Shown: positions 6,709 to 13,333 of the stretch, piece after piece
Layout of the letters: each line of letters starts with the position of its first letter
How positions within the stretch are numbered: position 1 is the stretch's first letter
Assembly: GCA_030615435.1 (NCBI GenBank)
Contig: JAUWZH010000044.1
Span: forward strand, 1 to 13,433
Direction of reading: 5' to 3'
Source of the DNA: Candidatus Brocadiaceae bacterium
GTDB taxonomy: Bacteria > Planctomycetota > Brocadiia > SM23-32
Length of the DNA: 13,433 bases
Translations under genes and position numbers: made by a program
The notes under the pieces: model-generated
What the model saw: the letters and a program-made list of their open reading frames with translations, nothing else
Database searches by the model: none
Told to the model about the DNA's origin: nothing

Positions 6709-8226
6709 ATGAGTCCACCCGCCGGAAAGCCGAACATCGTCTTCATCTGTCCTGATCAGCACCGGGCCGACAGCATCGCCGCATACGGCAACCCGGTCTG
6801 CCAGACGCCGAACCTCGACCAGCTCGCGCAGCAGGGTGTGCTCTTCGAGCGGTGCTTCGCGCAGAACCCGGTCTGCATGCCCCAGCGTTCGTCCATCATG
6901 ACCGGGCGCCTGAGCCGCAACCACGGCGTGCTCACGAACGGCATCCCGCTGCGTCGGGACATGCCAACCCTCGCCGATATCCTGAAGGCCGACGGCTACC
7001 GCACCGCTGCTTTCGGCAAGACCCATCTGACCCCGCAGGAGGACGGCGTGCCGGAGGCGCCGCACTACGGGTTTGAGCACCTGGACTCCGTGGAGGATTG
7101 CAGGGTGGGGCCGTACCTGGAGTGGGTGCTTTCGGAGTTCCCCGAATACGAGGGATACATCATCGGGACGCTCTTCAATCTGCCGACCAACGAGCAGCAT
7201 TGGAAGGGCCGCCGCGATTTTCGCAAGGAGTACCTTCAGGCCCGCCGGAAGCACGTCCAGCCGCTGGAAATCAGCGACACCTGCAACTGGGGCTACGGTC
7301 ACTACTCGCCCCTGCCCGAGGAGGCGCACCACAACAGATGGATCGCCGACCGGGTGCTGTCTTACCTTGAGAAGGGCGATTCTTCCAAACCGCTGTTCAT
7401 GTGGATCGGGTTCGTTGATCCCCACAATCCGTTCGATCCCCCCGAGCGGTTCCGGCGGATGTACCCGCCGCAGGAGGTGGACGAGCGAATTCACCGGGAT
7501 GGCGAGGAGGACCTCTGGCCGCCCCACACGCGCGCGTTCAGGGAGTACTACAGGTCGTTCACCGAGAGCGATTGGCGGACGCTGCGCGCGCTGTACTACG
7601 GATCCGTCACATTCATGGACCAGGAAATCGGGCGGATCATTGCAGCCCTGGAAGAGAAGCTGGACATGGAGAACACCATCCTGGTGTTTGTCGCCGACCA
7701 TGGAGAGATCCTCGGCGACCACGGCATCCGCGGCAAGACCGCCTACCACTACGACTCCTGCATCCGTGTGCCGCTGATCTGCCGGTGGGACGGCCACTGG
7801 GCGGCGGGCGCGCGGGAAAGCGAAATCACGGAGTCCACGGACCTCGGCCCTACCCTTCTGGAAGAGGCGGGCGTGCACCACAACACCCTCATGGAAGGTC
7901 GGTCCTTCGCGCCGCTCCTGAGGGGCGAGGAGTGGGAGGAAGCCCGGGGCCACGCCTATTCCGAGAGTTACGCGGGCGGCCCGGAGGACCCCACGCCGGC
8001 GCCGATCACCTGGGCCAAGACCATCCGCACCGACCGCTGGCGCGCCACTTTCTACCCCAGCGCTGACTACGGCGAGCTTTTCGACCTGAGAAATGACCCG
8101 GAGGAGGTGCACAACCTCTGGTTCCGCCCGGAACACCGCGAGGTCATCGAGGAACACCGGCGCATCCTGCTGGACCGCCTGGTGATGATGGACTACCCTA
8201 TCGCTCGCCCCGAAAGGGCAGTGTGA
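6709..8226 (+). CDS. Sulfatase family hydrolase (Cys-type, PMH/choline-sulfatase-like metal site)
   Basis: This 505-residue enzyme belongs to the formylglycine-dependent sulfatases of the alkaline phosphatase superfamily. The start KPNIVFICPDQHRAD carries metal ligands D16 and Q17. The signature NPVCMPQRSSIMTGR holds C56, the residue oxidised to formylglycine, in the Cys-x-Pro-x-Arg context with R60. Further expected residues are K104 and H106 (FGKTHL), H239 (VDPHNPF), D330 and H331 (VADHGEILGDHG) and K343. The C-terminus has the usual ELFDLRNDPEEVHNL. Asp-Gln in place of Asp-Asp at the first metal position, and Asp-His at the last, resemble phosphonate monoester hydrolases and choline sulfatases, so sulfate or phosphonate esters are both possible. 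There is no signal peptide, so it should act in the cytoplasm, unlike most polysaccharide sulfatases. AGGAGG (6701-6706) lies only 2 bases before ATG, but an in-frame TGA at 6694 excludes an earlier start. No maturase gene is present in this window. Confidence 0.9.
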   Translation: MSPPAGKPNIVFICPDQHRADSIAAYGNPVCQTPNLDQLAQQGVLFERCFAQNPVCMPQRSSIMTGRLSRNHGVLTNGIPLRRDMPTLADILKADGYRTAAFGKTHLTPQEDGVPEAPHYGFEHLDSVEDCRVGPYLEWVLSEFPEYEGYIIGTLFNLPTNEQHWKGRRDFRKEYLQARRKHVQPLEISDTCNWGYGHYSPLPEEAHHNRWIADRVLSYLEKGDSSKPLFMWIGFVDPHNPFDPPERFRRMYPPQEVDERIHRDGEEDLWPPHTRAFREYYRSFTESDWRTLRALYYGSVTFMDQEIGRIIAALEEKLDMENTILVFVADHGEILGDHGIRGKTAYHYDSCIRVPLICRWDGHWAAGARESEITESTDLGPTLLEEAGVHHNTLMEGRSFAPLLRGEEWEEARGHAYSESYAGGPEDPTPAPITWAKTIRTDRWRATFYPSADYGELFDLRNDPEEVHNLWFRPEHREVIEEHRRILLDRLVMMDYPIARPERAV

Positions 8227-8232
8227 GAAAAT

Positions 8233-8281
8233 GCCAAGAGGCCAACATCCGCCCGCCTTCCAAGCCTGACGTGCTCTTGGC
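8233..8281. terminator. Inverted repeat between convergent genes, possible bidirectional terminator
   Basis: GCCAAGAG (8233-8240) and CTCTTGGC (8274-8281) are perfect eight-base inverted arms in the 66-base gap between two convergent stops. The loop is long (33 bases) and no T tract follows on either strand, so the call is weak. Confidence 0.28.
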
Positions 8282-8292
8282 GCCCGGGACTG

Positions 8293-10869
8293 CTATCCCC
8301 TGGCCTCGACTGTCGTGAGGACTTGACTTCCCTGCGCGGGCTGAAGGACGAACATTTGCGGCTCCACTTTCGCCGGCTCGTAGTAATGACGTTCGAGCTC
8401 GCGCAGGAGGCTTTCCACACACTGATTCCTGACCAGGACCATCACGAACCCGCTCAGCCCGACGCCCGCGAGTTGAGCTCCCAACACCCCGGGGCATCTC
8501 AGCACACAATCCACCACACGATCAATCTCGGGCCTGCTGCTCCCGTACGCGCCCGGCTGCTGCCAGAGCGAAGCCCCGGACTCTTCCAGGGGCTGCAGAA
8601 GCGAAGCTGAGCGCTCCACAAGCGAGTCCATGAACTCGTCGGTCGCCCTGCTGTCAAACGGCATCGGATCAGGCGTCCAGCGCACGCGTCGGTCGCCGTC
8701 GTGGGAGACGTTCATCATCTCTCCCAGCGCCGAAGCGTCGCCGTCCCCCAGGACTCGGCCAGCCCTGCGGGCGCGCTCGCATTCCGCCACGCCGTACAGG
8801 GCGACGTCCCGCAAGGGGAATTCCTGCTCGCCAAGTGTGAGTCCTGCCAGACACCTCGCCACCCTCCGGTGTTTTCGGGCCAGGCCTTCCGCCTCTTCCG
8901 GTCCAATACGGGTCGGCACATGTTTCAGAAGGTGATACAGGGCAGGCAGCGAGATCCCGAGTCCCTGAGGGCTGACATCCCGGAGATGCCTGATGCGGGG
9001 GGCAAGCTGGGGGGTCTTCTCCCTGATGATCTCACTCGACATGTGGAGACAAGCCACCCGCACCTGGTGGCGCTGCGCACTGCTTTGCACGTCTTCATCC
9101 GACAGAGCCGCGTTGCAGACCACGATCGCGCAGTCCTCCGGGAAAGGGTGCCGCCCCACCTCTTCAAACGGGAAGAAGGAGAAGCTCACCACTTCACGCT
9201 CCCGAGCCAGCTTTATGGCGGCGTGATCGGCGCTCGCTCCGCGTGTCCCCGCAAACCATTCGCCCTCGCCGCACAGGTCCACGAACTCCCTGGGGCGAAC
9301 GTTCAGCCCGTTCAGCTCCGCCAGCGCCTCGGCCACCGCCACAACGAGCGCCGAAGAGGAACTCAGCCCGGCCGCCACGGGGATGTCACCGCAGACGAAA
9401 GCGTCCATCCCACGCAGCCGCCTGTCCCTGAAGCGGTGCTGCAGGCGCAGCGCGGCGCCCTTGGCGTAATTGGCCCAGTCGCCCTCCCCGCTGGCGGTCA
9501 TGCGCTGGATGAACTGTGAGTCGAGAGTGCGGAGCCAGTCCTCCCAGACTATGTCGGTCGTCAGCTCCCAGAACGCGAACTGGCGGCGCGGGTAAGCTCC
9601 CGGATCGCGGTTCCACAGGTTGACGTGGTCATCGTCCCTGGGCGAGGCAGCCACCACGATCTCACGGTCAATCGCCATCAGGTTGCACATGCCTCCCTGG
9701 TGGTCAATGTGCCGTCCCATCAGGTTGACGCGGCCGGGCGAACGGGCGACGATGCAGGGCCGCTCGCCGCCGATCTGCTCCGCGAGTTTTCTTACGGCCT
9801 CCGCGAGCAGGCTCTGCTTTTCACGTCCCTCGAACCAGTTGATCCAGCGCTCCAGTTTGGGGTAACGCACCCTCTCGAGGGTGCGCGCAGCGTGGACTCG
9901 CCTCACCTCTTCCAGCTCTTCCAGGGTGTTGAACGCCATTACGTCATTCGCGTCCTTTATCCGGAAAAGCCCTACGCTCCTGCCCTTCGACACCAAGTAC
10001 TTGACCGCGTCGGTGAAATACAGCTCTCCCTGCACGTTGTCCGGGGCGAGGCTGAGGACAGCCTCCCGAAGGACCTCAAAGCGCCCGGCGTAGACGCTGA
10101 GGTTGCACCACTGCGAGGCCACAGCATCCTCCAAGGAGAACGGACCGGTTCCGACCACGAGCTCCTGCGGGGCCTCCCCGGCGGCCGCCAGCATTTCGTC
10201 TCGCGAGACCGCTTGGCCGGCATCCTGGGATAGAAGGGCACTAAGAGCGGGGAAATATACGGCCAGTTCAGCGGCATCGGGGAAATGCTCGGCGGCCAGC
10301 TCCGCCAGATCGTGCACCGTCGTCCGGCGTTTCTCCTCAGCCAGGGACCTCAGGGCCTTGGTCAACTGCTGCACCTTGATGTCCGGAACCTCCACAATGC
10401 CTGCAACCACGCCGTTGCGCGACACGATGCGGCCGCTGACCGGGTAGTGCCGGCTTGATCCTGCTACGAGGCAAAGGTCCAGGCGGGACCCTGCATAGGT
10501 TTCCATCAGGCCCCTGATCACCTCCGGGGCCACCACTTTGTCGCCAGTGCATATCAGCACGTGCTCCGGAGCCCCGATGCTGGCCAGAAGGTCCATGGCG
10601 CAGCGCACGGCGCCCCCTGTGCCGTTCCGCTCGCTCTGGTAGGCGAAGAGCACGTCTGACCTGCTGCGGCGCACCTCTTCCATGACGCTCTCGGCACGGC
10701 AGCCGACCACCACCACATGCCTCTTGATTCCCGCCTGCTCGTATGTCTCGAGGGCGTTCTCAATTACGGACACGGGGCCGACCTTGCAGCACGGTTTGGG
10801 AGGCATGTCGCCGGGCATCCGGTTGCCCGCCCCCGCCGCCAGCGTCACTGAGCAGGCCTCTGAGGTCAT
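8293..10869 (-). CDS. Fused GlmU-like nucleotidyltransferase and galactokinase-like GHMP kinase
   Basis: The protein has 858 residues and two enzymatic halves. Residues about 5-330 form a sugar-1-phosphate nucleotidyltransferase like the GlmU N-terminal domain: LAAGAGNRM at 10-18, then PPKPCCKV, QSERNGTGGA at 78-87, TGDK at 108-111, HYPVSGRIV, and NVQGELYFTDAVKYLVSKG with a late FNTLEEL. The GlmU beta-helix acyltransferase domain is absent. Residues about 370-850 are a galactokinase-type GHMP kinase: motif 1 SPGRVNLMGRHIDHQGG at 377-393, motif 2 PVAAGLSSSSALVVA at about 497-511, the catalytic-Asp region GTRGASADHA with D548, and motif 3 GAQLAGVGLSGFVMVLV at about 797-813. Together they would turn a free sugar into its 1-phosphate and then an NDP-sugar, the logic of bacterial FKP (fucose), but with a galactokinase-like kinase and a GlmU-like transferase. 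At the galactose-binding site the usual Gly-Glu-His-Thr-Asp reads Gly-Arg-His-Ile-Asp, so the sugar is uncertain. Start ATG 10869 has GGGAGGAG (10884-10877) 7 bases upstream; the TTG at 10908 has no such support. Confidence 0.87.
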   Translation of the reverse strand: MTSEACSVTLAAGAGNRMPGDMPPKPCCKVGPVSVIENALETYEQAGIKRHVVVVGCRAESVMEEVRRSRSDVLFAYQSERNGTGGAVRCAMDLLASIGAPEHVLICTGDKVVAPEVIRGLMETYAGSRLDLCLVAGSSRHYPVSGRIVSRNGVVAGIVEVPDIKVQQLTKALRSLAEEKRRTTVHDLAELAAEHFPDAAELAVYFPALSALLSQDAGQAVSRDEMLAAAGEAPQELVVGTGPFSLEDAVASQWCNLSVYAGRFEVLREAVLSLAPDNVQGELYFTDAVKYLVSKGRSVGLFRIKDANDVMAFNTLEELEEVRRVHAARTLERVRYPKLERWINWFEGREKQSLLAEAVRKLAEQIGGERPCIVARSPGRVNLMGRHIDHQGGMCNLMAIDREIVVAASPRDDDHVNLWNRDPGAYPRRQFAFWELTTDIVWEDWLRTLDSQFIQRMTASGEGDWANYAKGAALRLQHRFRDRRLRGMDAFVCGDIPVAAGLSSSSALVVAVAEALAELNGLNVRPREFVDLCGEGEWFAGTRGASADHAAIKLAREREVVSFSFFPFEEVGRHPFPEDCAIVVCNAALSDEDVQSSAQRHQVRVACLHMSSEIIREKTPQLAPRIRHLRDVSPQGLGISLPALYHLLKHVPTRIGPEEAEGLARKHRRVARCLAGLTLGEQEFPLRDVALYGVAECERARRAGRVLGDGDASALGEMMNVSHDGDRRVRWTPDPMPFDSRATDEFMDSLVERSASLLQPLEESGASLWQQPGAYGSSRPEIDRVVDCVLRCPGVLGAQLAGVGLSGFVMVLVRNQCVESLLRELERHYYEPAKVEPQMFVLQPAQGSQVLTTVEARG

Positions 10870-11045
10870 GGGCACGCTCCTCCCGGACGATAGGTTTCGA
10901 TCAGTCAAGGTTTGCCTCTCTCGAACAAGCGAAGCTGCCTGCCCGTGGAAACGACCTCACTGCATACATAAACGTACACACCTGGCGAAATCGAGGGCCG
11001 GCCCATGACCTCCCAGCCCAAGACACGCTCCAGACAACAACCGAT

Positions 11046-11074
11046 AGTCTATTAGAAACAGCCAAGGCTTTCAA
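11046..11074 (-). promoter_or_regulatory. Possible promoter of the fused kinase/nucleotidyltransferase gene
   Basis: On the minus strand, TTGAAA (11074-11069) and TAGACT (11051-11046, four of six) have a 17-base spacer. Transcription from near 11039 would give a leader of about 170 bases. Other AT-rich stretches closer to the gene could also serve, so the assignment is tentative. The 317-base stretch 10870-11186 contains no gene I can support other than the site described next. Confidence 0.33.
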
Positions 11075-11092
11075 TCAAGCAACTTAGGCCGA

Positions 11093-11121
11093 TTGACTGT
11101 TCCCCGGCCGGCTGCGATAAT
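11093..11121 (+). promoter_or_regulatory. Strong-looking plus-strand promoter, antisense to the broken TIGR04076 gene
   Basis: TTGACT (11093-11098, five of six) and GATAAT (11116-11121, five of six) are separated by exactly 17 bases. Transcription would begin near 11128 and run into the 3' end of the minus-strand pseudogene. No clear plus-strand gene follows, apart from a 33-codon frame at 11129-11230 that would be leaderless. Confidence 0.42.
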
Positions 11122-11186
11122 GAGCCTCATGTGTCCGGGGTGCGGTCAGCGGAGTAGCGAGGTGATAGCCCTGTTCCGCCTCTGCA

Positions 11187-11523
11187 TCAAGGGCTTTCGT
11201 CTGTCTCGCCCTGAAGCTTCTCAAGTTTGAACACGACCGGTCTGTAGTCGTCGGTGCAGCATGTGACAAAGATGTCCTGGCCGCCTCGCGCCATGCCATA
11301 GACAAGTTTCTGCACGTCAGTCCATGCCCAGCCGCAGAAACCCTCCGGCATCTCCCACGGCGCCTCCTTCGATGTGACGAACTCCTGCCCGTCCCGGAAC
11401 TGCGTGCATGGCGTCCAACTCTCAGGCTGTCAGGCGTACTTGTCCACGAATTCCTTGTGGAAGAGCCTCTTCAACACGGTGCTCCTGACTCGATGTTTTT
11501 TTCGGGCGTGGCACTTCGGACAT
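11187..11523 (-). pseudogene. TIGR04076 family protein, interrupted by a frameshift and an in-frame TGA
   Basis: Read on the minus strand from ATG 11523, the product would be MSEVPRPKK, then after a +1 slip HRVRSTVLKRLFHKEFVDKYA, then TGA (11432-11430), then QPESWTPCTQFRDGQEFV, then EMPEGFCGWAWTDVQKLV, then DIFVTCCTDDYRPVVFKLEKL, ending at TGA 11189-11187. The features WTPC..F..GQEF, MPEGFC.WAW and CCTD..RPVVFK..K are those I know from the TIGR04076 family of small Cys-rich proteins of unknown function (about 100 residues), and the length of about 110 codons fits. The gene has an excellent ribosome binding site (AGGAGG at 11534-11529, 5 bases from ATG). It is broken twice: the A7 tract (T7 at 11496-11502 on the plus strand) puts the start one base out of frame, and a TGA follows 21 codons later. 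Sequencing error, genuine decay, or recoding (slip plus selenocysteine) are all possible. The rest of the frame shows no further damage, so the lesion is recent or artefactual. Confidence 0.75.
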
Positions 11524-11582
11524 AGTAACCTCCTCCCTTCAGTCTGGCCCTACTTCGCCCCCCGCAAGGCTACGAAGGGCGC

Positions 11583-11694
11583 CCATCCTCCTTCACTCCC
11601 GTTTCCTCGCCTGAATAGGGCCACAGGAGCGCGGAATGGACTTGTCCTCCGTAGCCCTCCTATGCCGAAGGCTTCGAAGGGCGAAGGAGGATGG
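11583..11694. repeat. 12-bp perfect inverted repeat in a repeat-rich intergenic patch
   Basis: CCATCCTCCTTC (11583-11594) is repeated in inverse orientation as GAAGGAGGATGG (11683-11694). Between and around the arms are further short echoes of one theme: CTACGAAGGGCG, CCGAAGGCTTCGAAGGGCGAAGG and GTAGCCCTCC. This is typical of REP-like or decayed short interspersed repeats in GC-rich bacterial intergenic DNA. No terminal direct repeat or transposase is present. Confidence 0.5.
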
Positions 11695-11701
11695 TCGGGG
11701 T

Positions 11702-11788
11702 AACTGGCATTCGTTTGAACGCGCGCTTGAGGAGTTCCTGCTCGGTGTTCAAACTTTCTTACAATGCCAAAGGTTGGTCTTGCCAGTT
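11702..11788. repeat. Nested inverted repeats downstream of the HEPN gene
   Basis: AACTGGCA (11702-11709) pairs with TGCCAGTT (11781-11788), and inside it GTTTGAAC (11713-11720) pairs with GTTCAAAC (11747-11754). Both are perfect eight-base arms, so the 87-base segment could fold as one stem with an internal bulge. A third copy of AACTGGCA lies at 11838-11845 inside the end of the HEPN gene. The position 37 bases past the HEPN stop would suit a 3' structure or terminator, but there is no T tract. Confidence 0.42.
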
Positions 11789-11824
11789 GGCCCAGATCTG
11801 CCGCTCGGAACCGCACATTGTTTC

Positions 11825-13252
11825 TCAGTGGCTCATCAACTGGCACCTTCTTAATACCTGTGTCTGTATCTGCTCCGAAATCCGAGACGAAGGGTCGATC
11901 ATGCCGCCCTTTATCAACGTAATGACCGCTGATATGACATCTCCGAGATAATGGCGCGCCCTCGAAGCCTCCTCCAGCCTATCTTCTTTCCGGCCGTGGG
12001 CGGCGGAGCTTCTTTTGTCATAGATCTTCCGAAGCTCTCTGGCCATTGTCTCGGCATCATCGGAGCAGCTTGCCAGGAGAGCAGCGCCGTGTAGGCCAAA
12101 GCGATAACGGATTTCTCCCGCAGTTGGCACCAACAAGCCCTCCAGACCAATGACAGCATCCAGTAGCACGTCCCTGTCGATGCTTGCGAGGCAGCTGCGC
12201 CCCCAGTACCAGAAGGCCTGCTGTAAGTCTGGCGATTTCTCGCGCAGCCCAATTGCTTGACCAATCAGACTCTTAGCCTGGCGCGCCGCATCGTCAGTCA
12301 TTTTGTACACGGGACCTTCGTCTTTCTGCACCTCTCGCCTGAAGAAGTTAAGACCAATAGGGGTTAACTGCCCTCCGAGCATGTGCTCATAACTGACAGT
12401 TCCTTCGATTAACGAGTCTGACTTATCCAGGGTGGCCATCAGCGCCCATTTCACCAGGTCTATTCTGTCAGCAATCTGTTGTTCCAGATAATGAAGCCCT
12501 GTTCCTGGAACGCCAAGACGTGGAAATGTCAGGTCCACTGCCAAAACTACCTCCAGAACGGCTACATCCATCTGGATCAACTGCGAGAGAGTATCTTGCC
12601 ACAGAAACTCGCCGTGATGCCTTGACAAATAGCCAGTCCGCTCACGCGGGGTATACAGGCACAAGTCCAAGTCTTCGCCCAGCGACCAACGTTTGCCCGC
12701 TTCTCCGCTGACCCAAGCTAAAGGGCACCTTGCTTTGTATCGGTACCGTCCATGGCAATAGCGCAGGACGAGCTCGCCCACCGCCTTGTTGATAAGCCGT
12801 TCAGGCACAGCCCAGAGTGTGACCTGCCCCTCATCTACAGCCTCATCGAAAGCAGCTTCCGTTAGGATTCGTGAGAGCGGGGCGTGTATAACGTCACGCA
12901 AAACGATGAATTCCCAACTGTTACGCTGAGGATTTGGTCCTGTTAGCCCATGCTGTAACTCTCCCCTTTCCCACGCATAGTCCAGGAGCTTTCTGATTTC
13001 GCCCGAAGATAGAGCTTCTTTAGCCTTCTCTTTATCCGAAGCAAGCGGGTAGAACGGAAAGGCTATCTGCTGGGAGGAAATGCGGCCGTCTTCTAGTTGG
13101 TAGATTGTTTGCGGCCGCGTCGGGGGCTCCGTCTCCTTCAACAGGGAAAGGTAGCCCACGATTGAACTACGGAGGAGGCCTTCAAATGACTTTGGCTCCA
13201 GTCCCTGCGGGTCACCTAGCGGAAACGTTTGGGCTGTCTCTTCTGTGCTCAT
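11825..13252 (-). CDS. Apea-like HEPN domain protein (putative ribonuclease)
   Basis: The protein has 475 residues from ATG 13252. The C-terminal part (about 360-450) fits the Apea-like HEPN domain: DAVIGLEGLLVP, then EIRYRFGLHGAALLAS, then LRKIYDKRSSAAHGRKEDRLEEA followed by a last helix with VISAVITLIKGG. The HEPN active-site motif R-x4-H is intact as R414-S-S-A-A-H419, so RNase activity is plausible. The N-terminal 340 residues are soluble and not recognised; they include a segment with WSLGEDLDLCLYTP near 190-202. HEPN proteins of this type occur in anti-phage systems (ApeA and relatives) and other stress-triggered RNA cleavage, but a partner gene is not in the window. I preferred ATG 13252 because the promoter at 13305-13333 lies downstream of the longer GTG start (13354). 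GC content is lower than in the metabolic genes. I am confident of the HEPN domain, and infer the defence role only from the family. Confidence 0.74.
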   Translation of the reverse strand: MSTEETAQTFPLGDPQGLEPKSFEGLLRSSIVGYLSLLKETEPPTRPQTIYQLEDGRISSQQIAFPFYPLASDKEKAKEALSSGEIRKLLDYAWERGELQHGLTGPNPQRNSWEFIVLRDVIHAPLSRILTEAAFDEAVDEGQVTLWAVPERLINKAVGELVLRYCHGRYRYKARCPLAWVSGEAGKRWSLGEDLDLCLYTPRERTGYLSRHHGEFLWQDTLSQLIQMDVAVLEVVLAVDLTFPRLGVPGTGLHYLEQQIADRIDLVKWALMATLDKSDSLIEGTVSYEHMLGGQLTPIGLNFFRREVQKDEGPVYKMTDDAARQAKSLIGQAIGLREKSPDLQQAFWYWGRSCLASIDRDVLLDAVIGLEGLLVPTAGEIRYRFGLHGAALLASCSDDAETMARELRKIYDKRSSAAHGRKEDRLEEASRARHYLGDVISAVITLIKGGMIDPSSRISEQIQTQVLRRCQLMSH

Positions 13253-13304
13253 CGGCCTGAACCTACGCTGTACAGAAGCTCCGGGAGCCAAAGCACCACC
13301 CTTG

Positions 13305-13333
13305 AGAATAAGGAAACCTTTCGCTGGAGTCAA
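13305..13333 (-). promoter_or_regulatory. Sigma70-like promoter of the HEPN gene
   Basis: On the minus strand, TTGACT (13333-13328, five of six) and TATTCT (13310-13305, four of six) have an exact 17-base spacer. The expected start near 13298 gives a leader of about 45 bases to ATG 13252, which supports that start over GTG 13354. Confidence 0.48.

Noticed and set aside
6652..8157. A 501-codon open frame on the minus strand opposite the sulfatase
   Set aside because: It mirrors the codon structure of a clear sulfatase on the plus strand. Its translation is rich in Val, Arg, Gly and Leu and has no recognisable motif, as expected for a shadow in GC-rich DNA.
8701..9519. A 272-codon plus-strand frame opposite the kinase domain
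   Set aside because: The minus strand encodes intact GHMP kinase motifs; this frame has no motif and no ribosome binding site.
11430..11432. Genome-wide recoding of TGA as a sense codon
   Set aside because: The NfeD, RNase H-like, sulfatase and HEPN genes all end sensibly at TGA, so TGA is a normal stop; only a local explanation can apply to this codon.
11550..11846. A 98-codon minus-strand frame between the HEPN gene and the broken gene
   Set aside because: It consists largely of the repeat patch (Pro/Arg/Gly-rich translation), has no ribosome binding site I can see, and overlaps the end of the HEPN gene.
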